A stretch of DNA of 64,000 nt from Dyella sp. GSA-30 (lineage in GTDB: Bacteria > Pseudomonadota > Gammaproteobacteria > Xanthomonadales > Rhodanobacteraceae). The notes below the pieces were generated by a model that was not told the DNA's origin, searched no databases, and saw nothing but the letters and a program-made list of their open reading frames with translations. The translations under genes and the position numbers were made by a program. Below, in pieces: positions 1 to 9,439 of this stretch. The first letter of the stretch is position 1. Every line of letters starts with the position of its first letter. Location of the stretch: NCBI RefSeq assembly GCF_027924605.1, contig NZ_AP027042.1, positions 1,155,524 to 1,219,523 of the forward strand. Reading direction: 5' to 3'.

Positions 1-114
1 ACCGGAGGGGCCAAGCAACGCAAGGAACTCGCCTTGCGCGATATCCAGGCTGACGTTGTCGAGCGCGGCCGATCCGGCAAAGCGGCGACTGAGATGGGAA
101 AGTTTCAGCGTCAT
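1..114 (-). CDS. cysA: Sulfate/thiosulfate ABC transporter ATP-binding protein CysA (N-terminal fragment)
   Basis: Only the first 38 codons are inside the window; the gene continues beyond base 1. The reading frame starts at an ATG read from 114 downwards, opens MTLKLSHLSRRFAG and ends at LLGPSG, the beginning of a Walker A loop, as expected for an ABC ATPase N-terminus. It lies 8 bases downstream of cysW on the same strand, in the usual sbp-cysT-cysW-cysA order, so it is the ATPase energising sulfate import at the inner face of the cytoplasmic membrane. Family identity rests mainly on context plus the Walker A start. The signature motif and the regulatory C-terminal domain cannot be seen. 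Confidence 0.9.
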   Translation of the reverse strand, partial: MTLKLSHLSRRFAGSAALDNVSLDIAQGEFLALLGPSG

Positions 115-122
115 CGATTTTC

Positions 123-980
123 TCAGTGCCTGGCGGCGTTATGCGAGGCGATCTGGTCGCCGTAGCGCCATTCGAGCACGGTCTTCAACGTCAGGGTCAG
201 CAAGGCCAGCATCGCCAGCAGCGAAGCGACGGCAAACGCACCGACATAGTCGTATTCGTTATAGAGCACCTCGACCTCCAGCGGCATCGTGGTGGTCAAC
301 CCGAGGATATGCCCGGAGACCACCGAGACCGCACCGAACTCGCCCATCGCGCGCGCATTGCACAACAGCACGCCGTACAGCAACGCCCAGCGGATATTGG
401 GCAGCGTCACGCGGAAAAACATCTGCCAGCCATTGGCGCCGAGCACGCGCGCGGCTTCTTCCTCTTCGGTGCCCTGGGCCTGCATCAGCGGGATCAGTTC
501 CCGTGCGACGAAAGGCAGGGTGACGAATACTGTGGCCAGCACCAGGCCGGGAACGGCGAAGATGATGTCGATATTGTGCTTGTCCAGCCACGGCCCGAAC
601 CAGCCATGCGCACCGAACAGCAAGACATAGAGCAGGCCGGAGATCACCGGTGATACGGAGAATGGCAGGTCAATAAAAGCGCCGAGAATGGATTTGCCGG
701 GAAAGTCGAAGCGCGCCATCGCCCAGGCCGCGGCAACGCCGAACACGAGGTTCAACGGCACGGCAATGGCTGCCACCAGTAAGGTGAGCCGCATCGAGTC
801 CAGGGCTTCGGGCTGCGCCATGCCATGAAAATAGGCCTTGAACCCTTGTTGCAGGGCTTCGTAGAAGACCGTGGCCAACGGCAGCAACAGAAACACGATC
901 AGGAAAATCAGCGCCACGCCGATCAGACCGGCATGCGCGAGTTTGCGCGGCCACGCCGTGGGGCGGGTGGTCGGCTTCAT
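123..980 (-). CDS. cysW: Sulfate ABC transporter permease CysW
   Basis: A 285-residue inner-membrane permease, normal length for CysW. Hydrophobic segments start at about residue 15, and the cytoplasmic coupling (EAA) loop [18 protein letters not shown] lies around residues 173-190, where it should contact CysA. Together with CysT it forms the membrane channel for sulfate or thiosulfate. Its ATG overlaps the TGA of cysT (ATGA, 977-980), implying translational coupling, and cysA follows after 8 bases. CysW is chosen over CysT because of its position next to cysA and its [10 protein letters not shown] and [13 protein letters not shown] segments. The CysT/CysW split is based on family knowledge and gene order. 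Confidence 0.94.
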   Translation of the reverse strand: MKPTTRPTAWPRKLAHAGLIGVALIFLIVFLLLPLATVFYEALQQGFKAYFHGMAQPEALDSMRLTLLVAAIAVPLNLVFGVAAAWAMARFDFPGKSILGAFIDLPFSVSPVISGLLYVLLFGAHGWFGPWLDKHNIDIIFAVPGLVLATVFVTLPFVARELIPLMQAQGTEEEEAARVLGANGWQMFFRVTLPNIRWALLYGVLLCNARAMGEFGAVSVVSGHILGLTTTMPLEVEVLYNEYDYVGAFAVASLLAMLALLTLTLKTVLEWRYGDQIASHNAARH

Positions 981-1801
981 CGGCGGATCTCCGTCCAGCG
1001 TTGGCTCCAGCGCTGCAACCGCGAGACGGCAATCAGCAGCAGCAGGGAGAACGCGAGCATGACGACGCTAAGCGCGGCGGCGCCGGCGTAGTCGAACTGT
1101 TCGAGCTTCTGCACGATCAGCAGCGGCGCGATCTCCGAGCGCTTCGGGATATTGCCGGCGATGAAGATGACCGAACCGTATTCGCCGACAGCTCTAGCAA
1201 GTGCCAGGGCAAAACCGGTGAGCAGCGCCGGTACCAGCATCGGCAGGATCACCCGGAAGAAGGTCTGCGCACGCGTGGCGCCCAGGCTCATGGCAGCCTC
1301 TTCGACATCGTTCTCCAGCGCTTCGAGTACCGGCTGCAAGGTGCGCACCACGAAAGGAAAGCCGACAAAGATCATCGCCACCAGCACGCCAAGCGGCGTA
1401 TAGGCGACATGGATGCCCAGCGGCTCCAGCCAGCGGCCGAGCCAGCCGTTGGGCGCATAGATCGCGGTCAGGGCGATGCCTGCCACCGCGGTGGGCAGGG
1501 CGAACGGCAGGTCGATCAAGGCATCGAGCAGGCGTCGGCCGGGAAAGCGATAACGCACCAGCACCCATGCCACTAGCAAGCCGATGGCGGCATTGATCAA
1601 TGCGGCGACCAAGGCGCCGCCAAAGCTGAGCTTCAGCGCGGCAAGCGTGCGGCCGGAGCCGAGCAGGTGGGTCAAATCATCCCAGCCGATACCCGACGCC
1701 TTGGCGATCAGCGCCGCCAGTGGCAGCAATACGATCAGGCTCAGATAAACGATGGTGTAGCCGAGGCTCAGACCGAATCCCGGCAGCAGGCGGCGCTTCA
1801 T
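977..1801 (-). CDS. cysT: Sulfate ABC transporter permease CysT (CysU)
   Basis: A 274-residue permease paralogous to the CysW next to it, with an EAA loop [20 protein letters not shown] at about residues 167-186. The open frame extends upstream to 2323, but the start is placed at the ATG at 1801 ([10 protein letters not shown]). That codon overlaps the stop of the binding-protein gene (TGATG), and the extension would cover the real sbp gene in another frame. It ends in an ATGA overlap with cysW. It works with CysW as the heteromeric sulfate channel of the inner membrane. Confidence 0.94.
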   Translation of the reverse strand: MKRRLLPGFGLSLGYTIVYLSLIVLLPLAALIAKASGIGWDDLTHLLGSGRTLAALKLSFGGALVAALINAAIGLLVAWVLVRYRFPGRRLLDALIDLPFALPTAVAGIALTAIYAPNGWLGRWLEPLGIHVAYTPLGVLVAMIFVGFPFVVRTLQPVLEALENDVEEAAMSLGATRAQTFFRVILPMLVPALLTGFALALARAVGEYGSVIFIAGNIPKRSEIAPLLIVQKLEQFDYAGAAALSVVMLAFSLLLLIAVSRLQRWSQRWTEIRR

Positions 1802-2808
1802 CAAAAGCCTCCGTTCGCGCCGAAATGATCGAACACGCCACCATCGCGAAAGAATTTGTCCTGCGCCTGCTGCCAGGTGCCGAACATCTCGCTCAGCGTG
1901 AAGGTGACGATCGGCGGAAACTGCGCGGCATATGCGCCAGCGGCACTCATCGAACGCGGGCGATAATAGTTTTTCGCCGCGAGTAATTGCCCTTGCGGTG
2001 AATACAGGAACTGCAGGTAGGCCTGTGCCAGCGCACGCGTGCCATGGCGTTCGACGTTCTTGTCCACGATCGCCACCGGTGGTTCGGCCAGGATGCTGAT
2101 CGACGGTCGGATGATTTCGAAGTCGTTCTCGCCCAGGCGTTGTTTCGCGAGCATGGCTTCGTTCTCCCACGCCAGCAGTACATCGCCGATGCCGCGTTGG
2201 GCAAATGTGCTGGTTGCGCCGCGCGCACCGGCATCCAGCACGGGTACGTGCTTGTACAGCGTACGCACAAAAGCGCGCGTCTCGTCTTCGTTGCCGTGGT
2301 ACTTCTTCAGTGCATAGCCCCATGCCGCCAGGAAGTTCCAGCGCGCGCCGCCTGAGGTCTTCGGATTGGGCGTGATCACCTGCACGCCGGGTTTGACCAG
2401 ATCATCCCAGTCGTGGATGCGCTTCGGATTGCCTTTGCGCACCATGAAAACAATTGTCGAGGTGTACGGGGTGGCGTGGTCGGGCAGACGCTGCTGCCAG
2501 TTTCTGGCCAGCCAGCCGCGTGCCGCGATGGCATCGATATCGTAGGCGAGCGCCAACGTCACCACGTCCGCGCGCAAGCCTTCGGAGACGGAACGGGCCT
2601 GCTTGCCCGAACCGCCATGGGACATGTGAATCGATACATCGTCGCCATGTTGTTGCTTCCACTGCGCGGCAAACGCTTCATTGATGTCCCGATACAGTTC
2701 ACGCGTCGGGTCATAAGACACATTGAGCAGGCTCACATCCGCCGCCCGCGAAGCTGTCGCCGCAAGGCACAGGGCGAGCAGAGCGGTGGATACAAGACGA
2801 GGCAGCAT
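1801..2808 (-). CDS. sbp: Periplasmic sulfate-binding protein
   Basis: A 335-residue secreted protein with a signal peptide of about 22 residues ([23 protein letters not shown]) and the typical start of mature sulfate binders ([22 protein letters not shown]). Motifs [12 protein letters not shown] and [20 protein letters not shown] line the anion pocket in this family. It delivers sulfate or thiosulfate to CysTW. It is the first gene of the four-gene operon, and its stop codon shares a base with the cysT start. Sbp and CysP are close paralogues, so which anion is preferred cannot be decided from sequence alone. Confidence 0.92.
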   Translation of the reverse strand: MLPRLVSTALLALCLAATASRAADVSLLNVSYDPTRELYRDINEAFAAQWKQQHGDDVSIHMSHGGSGKQARSVSEGLRADVVTLALAYDIDAIAARGWLARNWQQRLPDHATPYTSTIVFMVRKGNPKRIHDWDDLVKPGVQVITPNPKTSGGARWNFLAAWGYALKKYHGNEDETRAFVRTLYKHVPVLDAGARGATSTFAQRGIGDVLLAWENEAMLAKQRLGENDFEIIRPSISILAEPPVAIVDKNVERHGTRALAQAYLQFLYSPQGQLLAAKNYYRPRSMSAAGAYAAQFPPIVTFTLSEMFGTWQQAQDKFFRDGGVFDHFGANGGF

Positions 2809-2912
2809 GCGGTTCCCGGGGTGAAAGGCGCGAGTCGGCGCGGCGATTCGCCGGCCCAGTTATCGCCGATGTTCCCGATCCGGATGTTAAGCGTGGGTTG
2901 ACGCTATCGTGA

Positions 2913-3938
2913 TCAGCGAAATGCGAGCGCCAGTACGATGCCGATCCATAGCACCATGCCCAGCCAGTTGTTGTTGCGAAAGGCCGTCAGGCAGGCCTGG
3001 CGATCGCGCGTACGAATCGACCAGAGCTGCCAGGCGAACAGACCGAGTGCGGCGACCAGCGCCAGCCAGTACAGCCAGCCGAGGTTCGCGCGTTGGCCGA
3101 CAAACAGCATGGCTAGCGCGAATGTTCCCATCAGGATGCCCAGAATGGGCAGATCCGCGTCGCCGAAAAGGATTGCGGTGGACTTCGCCCCCGCCTTGAT
3201 GTCCTCGTCGCGATCGACCATGGCGTACTGGGTGTCGTAGATCACCGACCACAGGATGTTGGCGATAAACAACAGCCACCCCAGCGGCGGCACGGTGTTT
3301 GAAACAGCCGCGAAGGCCATCGGAATGGACCAGCCGAACGCGGCGCCCAGCACCACCTGCGGGAGATTCGTATAGCGCTTGGTGAAGGGATAGATCGCCG
3401 CCAACGCGGCACCGCCGAACGACAGCAGTATCGTGAACTTGTTGGTGAACAGCACCAGCACGAACGCGAACACCAGCAGCGCGGCAAAGACGATCAGCGC
3501 TTCGCGCGGCGTCACGCGCCCGCTGGCGATCGGCCTGCCCGCCGTGCGTGCCACCTGGGGATCGAGCTTGCGGTCGGCAAAATCGTTGATCGCGCAGCCG
3601 GCCGCGCGCATCGCGAACACGCCCAAGGTAAAGATCACCAGCAATTTGACCGGCGGGAAATCGCCCGCCGCCAGCCATAGCGCCCACCAGGTCGGCCACA
3701 GCAGCAATAGCGCGCCGATCGGCCGATCCATGCGCGTAAGCACCAGATAGTCCAACGCCTTCTCGCGCACCCGCGGCGGCAACTTCTGCAGCAGCCAGTC
3801 CAGCACGCGCGTGGCGCGCGTGGAGCTATCGGCCGGGCGTACGGCCGTTTTCTTCGCCGGTGGCGTTCCAACCCGCGCACGTGGTGCGTTAGCAGGGGCC
3901 GGGGTACGTCTTGGGCGCTTGCGTGGAGTCGGAGCCAT
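2913..3938 (-). CDS. ubiA: 4-hydroxybenzoate polyprenyltransferase UbiA
   Basis: This inner-membrane prenyltransferase joins the polyprenyl tail to 4-hydroxybenzoate in ubiquinone synthesis. The two Asp-rich motifs are visible: NDFADRKLD at residues 118-126 and YDTQYAMVDRDED at about 234-246, with several membrane segments between and after them. At 341 residues it is about 50 longer than the usual 290. The excess is an N-terminal tail rich in Arg, Pro and Ala (residues 1-45) that precedes the conserved start near LLQKLPPRVREKALDYLVLTRMDRPIG. The tail may be a genuine cytoplasmic extension, or the true start may lie further in; an ATG codes for Met at residue 70 but would cut conserved sequence. 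It is a single gene with no obvious operon partners. Confidence 0.95.
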   Translation of the reverse strand: MAPTPRKRPRRTPAPANAPRARVGTPPAKKTAVRPADSSTRATRVLDWLLQKLPPRVREKALDYLVLTRMDRPIGALLLLWPTWWALWLAAGDFPPVKLLVIFTLGVFAMRAAGCAINDFADRKLDPQVARTAGRPIASGRVTPREALIVFAALLVFAFVLVLFTNKFTILLSFGGAALAAIYPFTKRYTNLPQVVLGAAFGWSIPMAFAAVSNTVPPLGWLLFIANILWSVIYDTQYAMVDRDEDIKAGAKSTAILFGDADLPILGILMGTFALAMLFVGQRANLGWLYWLALVAALGLFAWQLWSIRTRDRQACLTAFRNNNWLGMVLWIGIVLALAFR

Positions 3939-3997
3939 GGAACGGATTTTAGCCTGGGATGCTCTGGCGAGGTGTGACCGATCGGCGGTATCCCAGA

Positions 3998-4471
3998 TCA
4001 GTCGTCGGACCGGATATGTTCGAAATCCACGATGTCACCGCGATCGCCATAGATATAAAGGCGCTTTTTCACGTGCGGGTAATCGCAGATATCCTGTTCC
4101 AGGCGTTGCCCGGCCACCAGCATGGTCAGGGGTTCCGAGCCGGTGTTCTTCAGGACATGCGCGACGCCGCCACGCGGAAAGCCCAGGAAATCACCGGGAC
4201 CGACGGCATGGATCTGCTCGTCGATAAGCGCTTCGCCGACGCCCGAGAGCACGTAGACGAATTCTTCTTCGTAAAGGTGGCGGTGATATTCGCTCGACTC
4301 GTGCCCGGGCATCAGCGTAATCAGATGCGCGCCCAGCTGGGTCAGGCCGGTGAGGTCTCCGAGCGACTTTCGCAGGCGGACGGCGTTGGGGTTGAGCGTG
4401 TGCGGCCGGACTTGCGCTTCCATCGCGGCGATGGCTTCGGCCTTCAACAGTTCGCGTGGTGTGTTCGACAT
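3998..4471 (-). CDS. Cupin-domain protein
   Basis: A 157-residue soluble protein with one cupin barrel. Motif 1 is seen as PGHESSEYHRHLYEEEFVYVLSG (His63, His65 and Glu70 as likely metal ligands), and a second motif region as GDFLGFPRGGVAHVLKNTG with another His. The first residue is set by ATG at 4471 (MSNTPRELLKAE). The substrate is unknown; proteins of this type are often annotated only as cupin or mannose-6-phosphate-isomerase-like. It stands alone between ubiA and a cluster of REP-like repeats, so context does not suggest a pathway. Confidence 0.85.
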   Translation of the reverse strand: MSNTPRELLKAEAIAAMEAQVRPHTLNPNAVRLRKSLGDLTGLTQLGAHLITLMPGHESSEYHRHLYEEEFVYVLSGVGEALIDEQIHAVGPGDFLGFPRGGVAHVLKNTGSEPLTMLVAGQRLEQDICDYPHVKKRLYIYGDRGDIVDFEHIRSDD

Positions 4472-4524
4472 GCTGGACCTGACGGCAGGCAGGAGTCCAA
4501 CACATTAGCAGCGTGGGGAGGGCG

Positions 4525-4630
4525 GTCGCGACTGAAGTCGCTCCAACAAACTGAGGAAGGCCCCGCTATCTTGTAGGAGCGGCTTCAGCCGCGACCAGCC
4601 GTGACGCGACTGAAGCCCGCCCCCACAAAC
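4525..4630. repeat. Cluster of three REP-like repeats
   Basis: Three related palindromic units lie in the gap between the cupin and lipoprotein genes. The central one (about 4571-4595) contains GTAGGAGCGGCTTCAGCCGC. The flanking ones (about 4525-4548 and 4606-4630) are degenerate copies in the opposite orientation, for example GTCGCGACTGAAGTCGCTCC. Alternating orientation is the pattern of BIME-type REP clusters. The GGAGCGGCTTCAGCCGCGA core is a familiar extragenic repeat in xanthomonads and pseudomonads (established knowledge). No RAYT transposase is present in the window. Confidence 0.75.
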
Positions 4631-4635
4631 GCCGA

Positions 4636-5100
4636 TCAGCCCTTCTTGCAGATCGACTTCTTGTCCGGATACGTCTTCACGCACCAGTCCTGCCATTCCT
4701 TGCGGTTGGTGGCGCGCGTGGCCGGATCGGAGCCGTTGTAGACGAACTCGAAACTCTTGCCGGTGATCTGGTTCAGCAGCGCGGCGAGTGCGTCATGCAC
4801 CACTTCGGGCGAGTACATGCGCTGACCCTGCTCGGTTTTCTTCGAGTCGACGATCACGATGTTCTTCAGCGTCATGTTCTTGTCGCCGAGCGGACGCATG
4901 TCGCCCAGGTGGCTGACCAGATAAGGCACGCCGTTTTCGCCGTACGACTCCAGGCGCAGGAAGGCATCCGCTTCGGTCTGCGAACTGGTGGTCTGGTCTA
5001 CCAGCGTCGATATCTGGCTGGCAAGCGTCGTGCGCTTGGTATTGCCGCAGCCGGCAAGCAATACAGCGGTAACAGACACGAGCAGGACAAGCTTCTTCAT
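4636..5100 (-). CDS. Small lipoprotein of unknown function
   Basis: A 154-residue protein with a lipoprotein signal (MKKLVLLVSVTAVLLAGC; the lipobox LAGC gives Cys18), so it is predicted to be anchored to a membrane in the envelope. The frame is open upstream to 5394, but the start is set at 5100, where an AGGAGT Shine-Dalgarno sequence precedes the ATG and the signal peptide begins. The mature part contains a helical stretch (ADAFLRLESYGENGVPYLVSHLGD) resembling one HEAT-like repeat, followed by a Lys/Cys-rich end (DWCVKTYPDKKSICKKG) whose two cysteines may form a disulfide. I do not recognise a family and assign no function. Confidence 0.8.
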   Translation of the reverse strand: MKKLVLLVSVTAVLLAGCGNTKRTTLASQISTLVDQTTSSQTEADAFLRLESYGENGVPYLVSHLGDMRPLGDKNMTLKNIVIVDSKKTEQGQRMYSPEVVHDALAALLNQITGKSFEFVYNGSDPATRATNRKEWQDWCVKTYPDKKSICKKG

Positions 5101-5641
5101 GGGTACTCCTTTACGACACTGTATGAAAGAACGAAACGGGCGCTGCCAGCCGTGTGCAGCGGCGGGCAGACATGGAAGAACAAAAGGGGGGGGCGCGGCG
5201 ATGCAAGACGCCGACGGAAAACGTTGTAATAAAGCGCGACGCCGACCGGGGGTCGGTATCGTCGGTTCGCATCCCATCGTTGTTGGCATCTCGTTCCATG
5301 ACGCTATCCACCCTGATCGCACATAAATCCGATGGGGCGGCGCCAGGCGTCCGCTCGATGAGCCATCAGATTTCCCCTGGCGCGTGCCGATCAAGCTACG
5401 GGCACGTCTACATTCGACGCCCGGATAATGCCATGGAATGAGCGGCCATAGGCAAGACCCCGTTCCGCAAATAACCGGCCCGAGCGGCTATCTACCGATC
5501 CGGCGCCATGGTGGCGGATCGCCCTTGAACCGGAAAATGGCTACCAGAATCAGGTTAATGGCGTTGTTCGGGCCTTCCAGGGCTCCCGGTAGCCCAACCC
5601 TGGACCGCAGTTTTTTGCGGGGTGCCAGTGGCCAGGGATAT
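5101..5641. other. Non-coding gap of 541 bases
   Basis: No convincing gene lies here; the open frames in this stretch lack coding features. On the minus strand it should contain the promoter of the lipoprotein gene (near 5101-5300) and the 3' end of the long ilv-leu transcript (near 5570-5641). A pure G run of eight bases occurs near 5187-5195. A hairpin with arms CCAGGG/CCCTGG sits near 5577-5606 but has no T tract, so I cannot name an intrinsic terminator for the ilv-leu operon. Confidence 0.6.
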
Positions 5642-7204
5642 TCAATCCTTTAGCAGTAGACGGTAAGCCGGATTGGCGGTTTCGTTCTTGTACGGATAGC
5701 CGAGCCTGGAAAGGAACTGGGTAAACACCCCGCGCTCCTCCGTCGGCACCTGGATACCCACCAGGATGCGGCCGTAATCGGCACCGTGGTTGCGGTAATG
5801 AAACAGGCTGATATTCCAGTCCGGATGCATATGATCGAGAAAGCGGGTGAGTGCACCGGGACGTTCGGGAAAATCGAAGCGGTAGAGCTGTTCGTCGTGG
5901 GCCAGCGCGGAACGACCGCCGACCATATGGCGCAGGTGCAGCTTGGCCAGTTCGTCGTCGGTCAGATCGAGGGCGGCGAAGCCTTCGGCCTTGAACGCTT
6001 GCAGCAGCGTGGTGTTCTCCGCATGGTTGCGCGTCTGGATGCCGACGAAGATATGCGCATCGGTGGCATTACCGATGCGGTAGTTGAACTCGGTGATGTT
6101 GCGATCGCCAAGCGTTGCGCAGAAGCGGCGAAAGCTGCCGCGCTCCTCGGGAATGGTGACGGCAAAAATGGCCTCATGGCGTTCACCGACCTCCGCGCGC
6201 TCGGCAACGAAACGCAGGCGGTCGAAATTGAGATTGGCGCCGGAAACGATCGCGGCCAGGGTTTCGTTGCGCACCTGCGTACGTGCGACATATTGCTTGA
6301 GCCCTGCCAGCGCCAGGGCACCGGACGGTTCGGGAACGCTACGCGTTTCGTGGAAAATATCGCGAATCGCCGCACATATCGCATCCGTGTCCACGCGCAG
6401 GACCTCATCGACATACTTGCTGCACAAGGCGTAGGTCCGTTCGCCGGGCTGCTTTACGGCGGTACCGTCGGCGAACAGTCCGACTTCATCCAGCGCGATG
6501 CGTTTTCCCGCCTCCAGCGAGCGCGCCATGGCATCGGCATCGTTGGCCTGCACGCCGATGATGCGTATCTCCGGGCGCAGTGCTTTTACATAGGCTGCGA
6601 TGCCGGCAATCAGACCGCCGCCGCCGATCGGTACGAAGATCGCGTGCAGAGCCTTGGGGTGTTGCCGCAGTATCTCCATGCCGATCGTGCCCTGGCCGGC
6701 AATCACGTCCAGGTCGTCGAACGGATGGACCAGGGTGAAATCATGCTGGGTCTGCAGTAACGCCGCGTGCGCCTGGGCGTCGCTATAGGAATCGCCGGCC
6801 AGCACGACAGTGACCGATGACCCACCGAAGCGTCGCACCGCGTCGACTTTTACCTGCGGCGCCGTCACCGGCATCACGATGGTCGCGCGTACACCGAGCC
6901 TCGCTGCAGCCAGGGCGACGCCCTGCGCGTGATTCCCCGCGGAGGCCGCAATGACGCCGCGTGCCCGTTGAGCATCGTCCAGCGTAGCCATCTTGTTGTA
7001 GGCGCCGCGCAGCTTGAACGAGAACACCGGCTGCTGGTCTTCGCGTTTGAGCAGAATGTGCTGGCCCAGGCGCGCCGACAGCAGCGGCGCCTGTTCCAGC
7101 GCCGTCTCACGCGCTACGTCGTAGACCTGAGCCGACAACACGCGACGCAACAAGTCATGCTGCGTATCGGCGAGATCGACCGTGTCGTCGGCAAGTGCGC
7201 TCAT
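5642..7204 (-). CDS. ilvA: Biosynthetic threonine dehydratase IlvA
   Basis: Deaminates threonine to 2-oxobutanoate, the first committed step to isoleucine. The N-terminal PLP domain shows SFKLRGAYNK with the Schiff-base Lys64, SAGNHAQG at 88-95 and a glycine-rich phosphate loop VPIGGGGLIAG near residue 190. The C-terminal third (from about residue 330, EERGSFRRFCATLGDRNITEF and ERPGALTRFLDHMHPDWNISLFHYRNHG) carries the two ACT-like regulatory repeats that bind Ile/Val. Full length is 520 residues, typical of the long allosteric form. It is the last gene of the leuA-to-ilvA unit and overlaps ilvM by four bases (7201-7204). Confidence 0.96.
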   Translation of the reverse strand: MSALADDTVDLADTQHDLLRRVLSAQVYDVARETALEQAPLLSARLGQHILLKREDQQPVFSFKLRGAYNKMATLDDAQRARGVIAASAGNHAQGVALAAARLGVRATIVMPVTAPQVKVDAVRRFGGSSVTVVLAGDSYSDAQAHAALLQTQHDFTLVHPFDDLDVIAGQGTIGMEILRQHPKALHAIFVPIGGGGLIAGIAAYVKALRPEIRIIGVQANDADAMARSLEAGKRIALDEVGLFADGTAVKQPGERTYALCSKYVDEVLRVDTDAICAAIRDIFHETRSVPEPSGALALAGLKQYVARTQVRNETLAAIVSGANLNFDRLRFVAERAEVGERHEAIFAVTIPEERGSFRRFCATLGDRNITEFNYRIGNATDAHIFVGIQTRNHAENTTLLQAFKAEGFAALDLTDDELAKLHLRHMVGGRSALAHDEQLYRFDFPERPGALTRFLDHMHPDWNISLFHYRNHGADYGRILVGIQVPTEERGVFTQFLSRLGYPYKNETANPAYRLLLKD

Positions 7205-7449
7205 GAGTGCAGCAGGGATACCGGGCGGCTGACCTCGATGACATCGACCAGCTTGCGCGTCTGCTCGATGATCTGCTGCACGGTACCTTCCGCGCCATGC
7301 ATGACCAGTGTCAGCTGGGACACACCGGGGTCCTGGGTGATCGCTACCGTCAGCGAATCGATATTGCAGTTGCGCGCGGCAAACAGTCCGGCGACGCGAA
7401 CCAGGGCGCCGGCTTCGTTCTGCAGCAAAATGGAAAGTGTATGTTTCAT
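7201..7449 (-). CDS. ilvM: Acetolactate synthase small subunit (IlvM type)
   Basis: An 82-residue single ACT-domain protein (MKHTLSILLQNEAGALVRVAG... NCNIDSLTVAITQDPGVSQLTLVMHG), the short regulatory subunit that partners the catalytic ilvG product just upstream. The start at 7449 is preferred over the open extension to 7494 because a GAGG ribosome site lies just before it in the 7-base gap after the ilvG stop, and because the ACT fold begins at once. Its stop overlaps the ilvA start as ATGA. Length fits IlvM/IlvN rather than the about 160-residue IlvH. Feedback sensitivity cannot be read from the sequence. Confidence 0.9.
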   Translation of the reverse strand: MKHTLSILLQNEAGALVRVAGLFAARNCNIDSLTVAITQDPGVSQLTLVMHGAEGTVQQIIEQTRKLVDVIEVSRPVSLLHS

Positions 7450-7456
7450 GGTCGCC

Positions 7457-9328
7457 TCAGAACATGTCGGTCGTGGAGGCGTGCGCGGCTGCACTGTCGC
7501 GCGCAGCGATAAAGTCGCCGGTAATCATCTGCGCGTAGCTGGCACCAGGGCCGACCATCGGATACACGCCGGCATCCGGATCGATCAGCACCTCCAGGAA
7601 AGCTGGCCCGGGGAAGGCGATGAACTCGGCGACCATGTCGGCGACCTCTTCGGGACGCTCCAGTCGTTTGGCCCATTCGAAGCCATCGGCTTGCGCCGCC
7701 TTGATGAAGTCCTTGCGATGCAGGCTCTTGTCCGACGAGGCAAAGCGACCCTTGAAAAACAGCTTCTGCCATTGCCGCACCATGCCGTCGCCAAAGTTGT
7801 TCAGCACGACAATCTTGACCGGCAGTCCGTAGGTGGTCACGGTTTCCAGCTCGCCGAGATTCATGCGGATGCTGGCATCGCCGTCGATATCGATCACGAT
7901 GCTGTCGCGCCGCGCGAACTGCGCGCCGATGGCGGCGGGAAGGCCAAAACCCATCGTGCCCATCGAGCCGGAGCTGAGCCAGTGACGCGGCTCACGGAAA
8001 TCGAAGTACTGCGCCGACCACATCTGGTGCTGGCCGACGCCGGTACTGATGATGGCGCGGCCCTGCGTATGGCGGTTGATCTCCTCGATCACCGCATAGG
8101 GTTGCACGAGGGAGCTGTCGCGGTCATAGCCCAGGGCATGGATCTGCTTCAGCTCGGCAATGTGCGCGTGCCAGGGCGCATAACGTGTCGCGCTGTCACG
8201 ATGCAGGCCATGTGTTTGGCCGTAGTCGCAGAGCCGATGCAGCGAGCTGCGCAGGTCGCCGATATGCCGCCAGTCGACGGCCTTGACCTTGCCGATTTCG
8301 GCCGGGTCGATATCGATCTGTGCCACCGTGCGTGCACGTGGCGCAAACTGGTCGGGGACACCGGCGACGCGATCGTCAAAGCGCGCGCCGAGCGCAAAAA
8401 GAAAATCACAGTCCTCCACCGCATAGTTGGCATACGCGGTGCCGTGCATGCCCAGCATGTGCAGGGCCAACGGCTCGGTGGTGTCGTAAGCACCCAACGC
8501 CATCAAGGTGGTGGTGACGGGAAAGCCGAACGTATCGACGAAACGCTTCAGTGCATCGGCCGCACCGGAAGCGATCACGCCGCCGCCGGCATAGATCAAT
8601 GGGCGTTTGGCGGTGGACAGCGCCTGGAAGAATGCCGCGCATGCCTCATCGCTCAGATACGCTTCGTCGATGGCACGCAGGCGCGCCCGGTAACCGGGAA
8701 TGGGCAAGACCCCGTGGCCTGCAAAGGTCAGCGGCGCGTTTTGTACGTCCTTCGGGATATCGACCACCACTGGGCCGGGTCGCCCGCTGCGTGCGATCTC
8801 GAATGCCGTACGCAGCGTGACTTCCAGTTGTGCCGGGTCGGTCAGCAGAAATACGTGTTTAGCGCACGAACTCATGATGTTGCTGATCGGTGCCTCTTGA
8901 AAGGCATCGCTGCCGATCGCCGTCGTTGGCACCTGGCCGCTGATCACCACCATCGGGATCGAGTCGGCCATCGAATCGCGTACCGGCGTCACCATATTGG
9001 TGGCGCCCGGACCGGACGTGACGATCGCCACGCCGACCTTGCCGGACGCGCGCGCGTAACCGGCGGCCATAAAGCCGGCACCTTGTTCGTTCGCCGGCAC
9101 GATCAATGGCATCGGTTCGCCGCCATCAGGTCCGATATGCGTGGCGTTATAGCGGAACACAGCGTCATAGACCGGCAGGATGGCGCCGCCGGAATAACCA
9201 AACAGAACATGCACGCCTTCGTCGGCCAGTACCTGGACCACTACTTCGGCGCCGCTCATGGTTTGCCCGGCGAGCGGGTGCTCGCTTTGCGTGGGTTCCG
9301 TTGGCGTGATGTGCAGTGGGGCCTTCAT
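7457..9328 (-). CDS. ilvG: Acetolactate synthase large subunit
   Basis: The ThDP-dependent catalytic subunit making acetolactate and acetohydroxybutyrate for Val/Leu and Ile. Visible features are the N-terminal ThDP glutamate region VLADEGVHVLFGYSGGAILP, the central FAD/CoA-type domain, and the C-terminal ThDP/Mg motif GDASIRMNLGELETV followed by NNFGDGMVRQWQ. With the start at ATG 9328 (MKAPLHITPTEPTQ) it has 623 residues, somewhat longer than the usual 550-590, the excess being at both ends. The frame is open to 9412, but no start with a good ribosome site exists there. An AAGGA lies 13 bases before the chosen ATG, a long spacing. It is separated from ilvC by a 111-base gap holding a large inverted repeat. 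Confidence 0.94.
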   Translation of the reverse strand: MKAPLHITPTEPTQSEHPLAGQTMSGAEVVVQVLADEGVHVLFGYSGGAILPVYDAVFRYNATHIGPDGGEPMPLIVPANEQGAGFMAAGYARASGKVGVAIVTSGPGATNMVTPVRDSMADSIPMVVISGQVPTTAIGSDAFQEAPISNIMSSCAKHVFLLTDPAQLEVTLRTAFEIARSGRPGPVVVDIPKDVQNAPLTFAGHGVLPIPGYRARLRAIDEAYLSDEACAAFFQALSTAKRPLIYAGGGVIASGAADALKRFVDTFGFPVTTTLMALGAYDTTEPLALHMLGMHGTAYANYAVEDCDFLFALGARFDDRVAGVPDQFAPRARTVAQIDIDPAEIGKVKAVDWRHIGDLRSSLHRLCDYGQTHGLHRDSATRYAPWHAHIAELKQIHALGYDRDSSLVQPYAVIEEINRHTQGRAIISTGVGQHQMWSAQYFDFREPRHWLSSGSMGTMGFGLPAAIGAQFARRDSIVIDIDGDASIRMNLGELETVTTYGLPVKIVVLNNFGDGMVRQWQKLFFKGRFASSDKSLHRKDFIKAAQADGFEWAKRLERPEEVADMVAEFIAFPGPAFLEVLIDPDAGVYPMVGPGASYAQMITGDFIAARDSAAAHASTTDMF

Positions 9329-9339
9329 GGATAAACGCG

Positions 9340-9436
9340 TGTCCTTGGAATAGGAGTGAGAAGTAAGGAGTGAGGAGTGAGTTCGGGGGAGCGAGTGGCT
9401 TTCTCTCGCCACTCACTCCTCTTCACTCACTTCTTG
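9340..9436. repeat. Imperfect inverted repeat in the ilvC-ilvG gap
   Basis: Two GA-rich arms of about 23 bases (about 9356-9380, with GTGAGGAGTGAGT, and its complement near 9413-9436) enclose a smaller hairpin GAGTGGC/GCCACTC. On the operon (minus) strand this forms a long interrupted stem between ilvC and ilvG, without a T tract. The same GAGTGAGGAGTGAG unit recurs after the LtaS-like gene near 32322-32352, so it is an extragenic repeat. It may affect mRNA stability between the two genes (inference). Confidence 0.6.
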
Positions 9437-9439
9437 CTC

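Noticed and set aside
6929-9334. 801-residue open frame on the plus strand
   Set aside because: It lies fully antisense to ilvA/ilvM/ilvG, whose motifs are unmistakable; long antisense frames are expected at this GC content and it shows no domain.
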